Shown in pieces: positions 61,171-64,000 of a stretch of 64,000 nucleotides of DNA; within the stretch, counting starts at the first letter, position 1, and every line of letters begins with the position of its first letter. The notes below the pieces were generated by a model. It did no database searches. It was not told the origin of the DNA and worked only from the letters and a program-made list of their open reading frames with translations. The position numbers were made by a program, and so were the translations under genes. The stretch is from Pseudoflavonifractor sp. (lineage in GTDB: Bacteria > Bacteroidota > Bacteroidia > Bacteroidales > Muribaculaceae): NCBI GenBank assembly GCA_023667145.1, contig JAMPAQ010000002.1, positions 102,574-166,573 on the forward strand, in the 5' to 3' direction.

Positions 61171-63807
61171 ATGGACCGACTAACAAGACTGCTACCGATC
61201 GGTATATTGCTGCTGTCAGTGACCGCTGCTACGGTTCCCGCATCAGCAAAGAAAAAAGCAAAGACTCTCCCTAAGATTGAGCTCAAGGGAGAGGCCAAGG
61301 ACAGTGCCGACTTCAGAAAGAAGCTCACTGACGCCAAGGCTTTCAACGGCATGTTCAACGCCTACCTCGACAAGAAAGGCAAGCTGACATTCGAGCTGCC
61401 CGACAGCGCGTTCGACCACACTTACCTGCTCGTCAACCGCGTCAACAGCCTGTCTCAGACCAAGGACTATGTCGCCGGACAGATGGCCTGCAACCCGATG
61501 CTCATCAACTTCACCAAAGACGACCTCAACGTCTACATGCACCTGTTGCAGGATGCCACCACCATACCCGACGGAGACCCCATCAAGGCTTCGTTTGACC
61601 GCAACTTCATCAACCCTGTCCTCAAGGCTTTCAAGATTGCCCACAAGGAGAATGGCCGCGTATTCATCGACGTGACCTCATTTTTCTCCGGCAACGAGAA
61701 GTCCATCTCCCCCATCAAGGAGCCCAATCCGCTGACCAAGATGCTTGGCGGCAAGGAGGGTATCAAGGGCACCTACTACGGCGACGGGTCGGCAGTGACC
61801 TCGGTGAAGTCATTCCCCGAGAATGTCGAGATCGAGAGCCGTCTCGCCTACACCACCCCTCAATCGCGTGCCCCCTACACCGTCGTGATGTCACGCTCGA
61901 TAGTGAGACTGCCCGATGATCCGATGCGTCCCCGACTTCAGGACAACCGTGTCGGTTACTTCTCCGAGCTCAAGAATCTCTATTCCTCCTCAATCGACGG
62001 GGCCGAGCAATACACCATCATCAACCGTCACCGTCTCGAACCCCGCGACGAGGACCGCGAGGCTTATTTTGCCGGACAGCTCGTCGAGCCTAAGAAAAAG
62101 ATTGTCTTCTATGTCGACTCTGCGTTCCCCGAGAAGTGGAGAGGCGCGGTCAAGGAGGGTATCGAGTACTGGAACACCGCCTTTGAGGCTGCCGGTTTCA
62201 AGAATGCCATCGAGGCCCGCGACTATCCCAAGGATGACCCGACGTTTGACCCCGACGACATCCGCTACTTCTGCGTGCGCTACTGCGTCACCCCCACTGC
62301 CAACGCCATGGGACCCTCTTACACCGACCCCCGCACGGGCGAGATACTCGGTGCCGATGTGATATGGTATCACAACATCCTCTCGCTCGTCCACAACTGG
62401 CGTTTCTCCCAGACAGCCGCCGTCGACCCGCGTGTACGCACCAAGGTTTTCGCCGACTCCGTCATGTATGAGTCCCTGACCTACGTCGCCGCCCACGAGA
62501 TTGGCCACTGCCTCGGCCTGATGCACAACATGGGCGCGTCCTACGCTTTCACTCTCGACAATCTCCGTGACCCAGCCTTCACTCAAAAGCACGGCACCAC
62601 ACCCAGCATCATGGACTATGCCCGCAACAACTTCGTCGCCCAGCCCGGCGACCTTGAGCGCGGCGTGCGCCTTACGCCTCCCCCCGTCGGAGTCTATGAC
62701 ATCCATGCCATCAACTGGGGCTACCGTCTGATTCCCGGAGCCGAGACGATGGAGGATGAGAAGGAGACCCTCGACCGATGGATACGTGAGAAGGACGGTG
62801 ACCCGATGTACGAGTTCGGCGCTCAGCAGTTCCTCGGCCTCATCGACCCCACTGACCAGACTGAGGACCTCGGCAACGACCACATGAAGGCCGGCGACAT
62901 GTCAATCTCCAACCTCAAGATCATCATGGACAACTTTGAGGACTGGGCAGGTGTCCCGGGTGAGGATTATGCCAAACTCGACGATACCTACAGGGCCGTT
63001 GTCCAGCAATATATGCGCCATATCACCCACGTCTACCCCTATATCGGCGGTATCGAGTTCAAGGAGATACGCCAGGGCCGCGACAAAGGCGCGATGCGTA
63101 ACTTCGTCTCAAAGGCCGACCAAAAGCGTGCCATGGACTGGCTGCTCAATCAGGCGCGTACCAACGGATGGCTCGCGCCCAAGGAGCTGCTTGCCAAGTG
63201 GGAGCTGCCCTACGTGTGGCGTCCGTCGATGCAACGCAGTGTCGTGGGCTGCCTCCTCTCACCCGGCAACCTGCAACGCATAAAGGATGGCTATGAGATG
63301 GATCCCGACAATCACTACAGTCTTCAGGCTTACATGAACGATGCCGTCCGTGGCATTTTCGCCCCCACCTATGCCGGCAAGGCTCTCGACGAGACCGAGC
63401 GCAACATGCAGTCAGCCGCCGTCACCGCCATGCTCAAGAGTTCGGGACTGCTCCCGGCCACAAGCAAGGACAAGAAAAGCACCTTTGCGCTGACCGACGA
63501 TGCCGACATGACGGCGACCGAGGAGTTTGAGGCAATGATGGCTCATGGTGTCACCCCCTCGCTCCCCTGCTCGATGTCCCACGTATGCGATGATGAGGCT
63601 ATGCTCGACGGAAGCCGGTCATTCCTCCGCATCCTCATGGGACAGCCCGCCCTCCCCGCTGTCGAGCTGCGGCCACTCATGACAGGCCAGCTCCGCAAGT
63701 TGCTCACGCTCTACCGCTCAAAGCTCGCATCTGCTACCGACGCTACCACTCGCGACTTCTACGACTATCAGATACGCACCATCGACTCGGTGCTCAACCC
63801 CAAGTAA
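61171..63807 (+). CDS. Secreted zinc-dependent metalloprotease (DUF5117/DUF5118 type)
   Basis: An 878-residue secreted protein. The signal peptide is residues 1-25 (cut near ASAKKK). The amino part matches the DUF5118/DUF5117 arrangement (FNGMFNAYLDKKGKLTFELP; LVNRVNSLSQTKDYVAGQM). The protease core has the metzincin-like zinc motif AAHEIGHCLGLMHNMGASY, with H442, E443, H446 and H452. IMDYARNNFVAQPGD may supply the Met-turn. A helical carboxy region of about 350 residues follows. Substrate is unknown. A SusC-type receptor starts 17 bases downstream. Confidence 0.88.
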   Translation: MDRLTRLLPIGILLLSVTAATVPASAKKKAKTLPKIELKGEAKDSADFRKKLTDAKAFNGMFNAYLDKKGKLTFELPDSAFDHTYLLVNRVNSLSQTKDYVAGQMACNPMLINFTKDDLNVYMHLLQDATTIPDGDPIKASFDRNFINPVLKAFKIAHKENGRVFIDVTSFFSGNEKSISPIKEPNPLTKMLGGKEGIKGTYYGDGSAVTSVKSFPENVEIESRLAYTTPQSRAPYTVVMSRSIVRLPDDPMRPRLQDNRVGYFSELKNLYSSSIDGAEQYTIINRHRLEPRDEDREAYFAGQLVEPKKKIVFYVDSAFPEKWRGAVKEGIEYWNTAFEAAGFKNAIEARDYPKDDPTFDPDDIRYFCVRYCVTPTANAMGPSYTDPRTGEILGADVIWYHNILSLVHNWRFSQTAAVDPRVRTKVFADSVMYESLTYVAAHEIGHCLGLMHNMGASYAFTLDNLRDPAFTQKHGTTPSIMDYARNNFVAQPGDLERGVRLTPPPVGVYDIHAINWGYRLIPGAETMEDEKETLDRWIREKDGDPMYEFGAQQFLGLIDPTDQTEDLGNDHMKAGDMSISNLKIIMDNFEDWAGVPGEDYAKLDDTYRAVVQQYMRHITHVYPYIGGIEFKEIRQGRDKGAMRNFVSKADQKRAMDWLLNQARTNGWLAPKELLAKWELPYVWRPSMQRSVVGCLLSPGNLQRIKDGYEMDPDNHYSLQAYMNDAVRGIFAPTYAGKALDETERNMQSAAVTAMLKSSGLLPATSKDKKSTFALTDDADMTATEEFEAMMAHGVTPSLPCSMSHVCDDEAMLDGSRSFLRILMGQPALPAVELRPLMTGQLRKLLTLYRSKLASATDATTRDFYDYQIRTIDSVLNPK

Positions 63808-63824
63808 CTCCATAATTACCGATT

Positions 63825-64000
63825 ATGAAACATTTCCTGCTATCACTACTGCTCGCCATATCAGCGCTGGCGCTCAATGCCCAGACGACTCGACTCGTCA
63901 AGGGTACGGTCGTCGATGAGACCGGCGAGCCGCTCATCGGAGCCACTGTCAAGGTCGAGGGCACCAAGCTCGCCACCGCCACCAACATCGACGGTGAGTA
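63825..64000 (+). CDS. SusC/RagA-like TonB-linked receptor, amino-terminal fragment
   Basis: The first 58 codons of a gene running off the window. The signal peptide is about 1-20 (MKHFLLSLLLAISALALNAQ). It then begins a carboxypeptidase-regulatory-like domain, VKGTVVDETGEPLIGATVKV followed by ATNIDGE, the usual start of SusC/RagA receptors. A non-receptor protein with the same domain is possible. It is 17 bases after the metalloprotease stop, so probably co-transcribed. Confidence 0.7.
   Translation, partial: MKHFLLSLLLAISALALNAQTTRLVKGTVVDETGEPLIGATVKVEGTKLATATNIDGE

Noticed and set aside
61990-62883. 297-codon minus-strand frame opposite the metalloprotease
   Set aside because: Val/Gly-rich shadow of a clear secreted protease gene.

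Overview
This 64 kb window is chromosomal DNA of a member of Bacteroidota, order Bacteroidales. A gut Muribaculaceae (S24-7) type genome is my best guess. The evidence is the many promoters of the Bacteroidota form TTG-N19/20-TAnnTTTG, the SusC/CarboxypepD_reg outer membrane receptors, the DUF4493/PCMD lipoproteins, carboxynorspermidine decarboxylase, type B L31 and the near absence of Shine-Dalgarno sites. Most of the window is GC-rich. A few stretches are clearly AT-richer (about 7.2-11.3 kb, 16.5-18.1 kb and 49.3-50.1 kb) and look acquired or less ameliorated. I see no phage, insertion sequence or CRISPR array.

Layout. 1-7.1 kb: the end of an M16 peptidase, dusB, a GIN-domain secreted protein, a flippase, rplU-rpmA with a leader that may encode a short RNA, an AlkD-like protein and cdsA. 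7.2-11.3 kb: an AT-rich ECF sigma / membrane anti-sigma / outer membrane receptor cassette. 11.4-16.4 kb: purM-mltF, a DUF3332 lipoprotein and an M23 peptidase. 16.5-25.9 kb: an AlbA_2-type regulator with an in-frame repeat tract, a phosphohexomutase, two small related secreted proteins, a UvrD/PcrA helicase with an apparently leaderless mRNA, and a CotH-kinase protein. 26.2-29.1 kb: nspC, a glycosyltransferase and radC in one run. 29.2-38.4 kb: a tight six-gene minus-strand operon of three DUF4493 lipoproteins (one also carrying PCMD), two sister outer membrane barrels and a further PCMD lipoprotein. This is the most system-like unknown locus here.

38.6-44.5 kb: an SDR enzyme, a cysteine-rich Spy-like protein, tsaC, an undecaprenyl-phosphate sugar transferase, a ClC channel and the stub of a deleted acyltransferase. 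44.7-49.2 kb: carA-carB and tRNA-Pro(UGG). 49.3-50.1 kb: a two-gene unknown cassette behind the tRNA. 50.1-60.8 kb, mostly minus strand: a DUF4923 protein, a CapD/FlaA1-type nucleotide-sugar dehydratase, rpmE2, an OadA/PycB-type carboxyltransferase, a CpsB-type PHP phosphatase, glutamine synthetase, and a nucleotidyltransferase next to a sugar kinase fused to a RapZ C-terminal domain. This last pair resembles the AmgK/MurU wall-recycling route. 61.2-64 kb: a large zinc metalloprotease and the start of a SusC-like receptor.

The genes combine central housekeeping (pyrimidine and purine synthesis, translation, phospholipid synthesis) with cell-envelope work. Polysaccharide genes (flippase, GT2, sugar transferase, CapD, CpsB) are scattered singly rather than clustered. 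All function calls come from reading the translated sequence and recalled family features; no database search was run.
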